Origin: Hydra vulgaris
Lineage: Eukaryota; Cnidaria; Hydrozoa; Anthoathecata; Hydridae
Assembly (NCBI RefSeq): GCF_038396675.1
Contig: NC_088921.1
Location: 63,156,001 to 63,220,000 of the forward strand
Length of the DNA: 64,000 nt
Direction of reading: 5' to 3'
Part shown: positions 62,925-64,000 of the stretch, piece after piece
Layout: each line of letters opens with the position of its first letter
Position numbering within the stretch: the stretch's first letter is position 1
Program-made: the position numbers and the translations under genes
Notes under the pieces: generated by a model
What the model saw: only the letters and a program-made list of their open reading frames with translations
What the model was told of the DNA's origin: nothing
Database searches by the model: none

Positions 62925-63400
62925 ATAACCCTAATATAAGATATTATAAGCTTCCATTTATAGGATTTTACTCAAATTTTACTAAATCTAAAGGTAATAA
63001 AATCATTAAAAAATATTGTAAAGATGTCATAATTTAATTTTCACTAAAAAAATTACAAAACAGTTTATATATAAAAGATCCACTTCCTAAGCTGCTCAAA
63101 TCCAATGTTATTTACAAATTTTCTTGTGTGGATGTAATGCCAGTTATATTGGAGAAACCTCCGGACACTTAACAGGCAGGGATTCATGAGCATCTTACAA
63201 GTGACAAACAATCTAATGTTTATAAGCATTTAATTTTATCTGTTAATTGTAAAAATCTAAGTAACAATAGTTGTTTTAAAATTTTAGACACTGTTTCTAA
63301 CAAAAACAAATTGAAAATTAAAGAAGTACTCCATATTAAATGGGATAGATCTTTAAACAAACAAACTAGTCAATATAATATAAATTTGTCAATCTAGTTT
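62925..63400 (+). pseudogene. Penelope-like element C-terminus with GIY-YIG endonuclease
   Basis: In the plus direction: YYKLPFIGFYSNFTKSKGNK (about 62945), DPLPKLLKSNVIYKFSC, then after a one-base slip GCNASYIGETSGHLTGR (63130-63180), then in another frame IHEHLTSDKQSNVYKHL and LKIKEVLHIKWDRSLNKQ, ending NLSI at 63397. The GCN-A-YIGET plus HEH order is that of the GIY-YIG domain in Penelope-like retroelements. At least two slips and stops inactivate it. The reverse transcriptase part upstream is not recognisable. Confidence 0.72.
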
Positions 63401-64000
63401 GTTTTATTTACTTATTGTTTTTTATGCTATTTATGGTATCATAATTGGTATTATAATTTTTATTGGTTTGTAACAATTCTACTTGTCTGTTAATACTTCT
63501 CTGTAATGTCTTTAAATTTTAATTTCTTATTTATATCTAGTCTTAAATTGTAATTTTATCTTTTGAAAATGTAGTTGGGTAAAGTAGGGTAATTTTGGCA
63601 AGAAGATAATTTCCGGCACCCCTTCTAAAGACGCCTAAAAATATTTATTTATTGGAATATTAAAATTATAGTTGGGTATTGTAGCAAGATGAACAATTTT
63701 CCTGAAAATATTGGTTTAAACTTTTATTTTTACATTACAGGTACATTAATTTATGATTATTAGCTTTTTCTTAACATTTTTACTTTTTTGAAAATGTTGG
63801 ATAAATTATTTTGTCTTGGAAATTTTTACCAAAAATTGTTATTTATTTTATTCAAAAATATAAACTGAATAGAATGTGAGCAACAATAAGATGAAACTTG
63901 AAGTATGTTACAAGGTATAAAAGTTTCCCCAAGGAATGCTCTAGGGAGATAATTTTGGCTGATAAATAGTTTTTAATTTCAGCAGTGCCGTATTTGCTTG
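63400..64000. other. No recognised gene to the window end
   Basis: AT-rich. GGGTAAAGTAGGGTAATTTT-GGC at about 63578-63600 and GGGAGATAATTTTGGCTG near 63945 could be transposon-end motifs, without a partner in view. Confidence 0.4.

Overview
The window is very AT-rich, intron- and transposon-rich animal DNA. The mix of element families, an intronless opsin-type receptor and long (TA)n tracts suggest a cnidarian, most likely Hydra. The genus is an inference from composition and gene style, not from a database match. Most of the 64 kb is transposable elements in different states of decay. I recognise two host genes. One is a single-exon opsin-like receptor at 23627-24544 (+). The other is the C-terminal end of an XMAP215/ch-TOG (CKAP5) microtubule polymerase gene, in small exons on the minus strand between 54586 and 45447.

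Layout. 1-4640: a minus-strand non-LTR retrotransposon (LINE-A). Its ORF1 carries a minisatellite expanded from its own codons and an inserted 363-bp MITE with an 8-bp target duplication. 4690-5810: a second LINE fragment. 6549-6746: a 33-bp repeat. 7733-13229: a complete but inactivated 5.5-kb DNA transposon with ~100-bp terminal inverted repeats, a TAA target duplication, spliced coding segments, a FEN/XPG-like nuclease region and a C-terminal CXC domain (Academ-like). 13440-13960: tail of another transposon protein. 15-23 kb: sparse, with a LINE 3' end, fold-back elements, a tRNA-derived SINE and (TA)n. 23.6-24.5 kb: opsin. 25.4-26.7 kb: (TA)n, a hammerhead-like module and a fold-back. 28-34 kb: transposase fragments, two Tc1 copies and a SINE. 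35.6-38.1 kb: LINE-C. 38.9-40.5 kb: hAT relic. 40.6-42.1 kb: long inverted repeat. 45.4-54.6 kb: ch-TOG exons, with introns filled by a Tc1 relic holding a TTAA MITE, LINE 3' ends and (ATC)n tracts. 55.1-59.6 kb: a second TTAA MITE, then the nested series (TA)n, DD41D mariner, (TA)n, intact-looking Tc1 with an intron, (TA)n. 59.9-60.1 kb: 42-bp minisatellite. 62.9-63.4 kb: Penelope-like GIY-YIG tail.

The most notable points are four. First, the Tc1 at 57632-59403 has an uninterrupted two-exon transposase, paired termini and TA duplications. Second, mariner and Tc1 copies sit inside one (TA)n track. Third, several loci carry a direct-inverted-direct pattern or short-loop perfect hairpins, which fits replication template switching. 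Fourth, a (30,34,30,34,34)x4 higher-order repeat grew from the start of LINE-A ORF1. All family assignments come from motifs read by eye; no searches were run.
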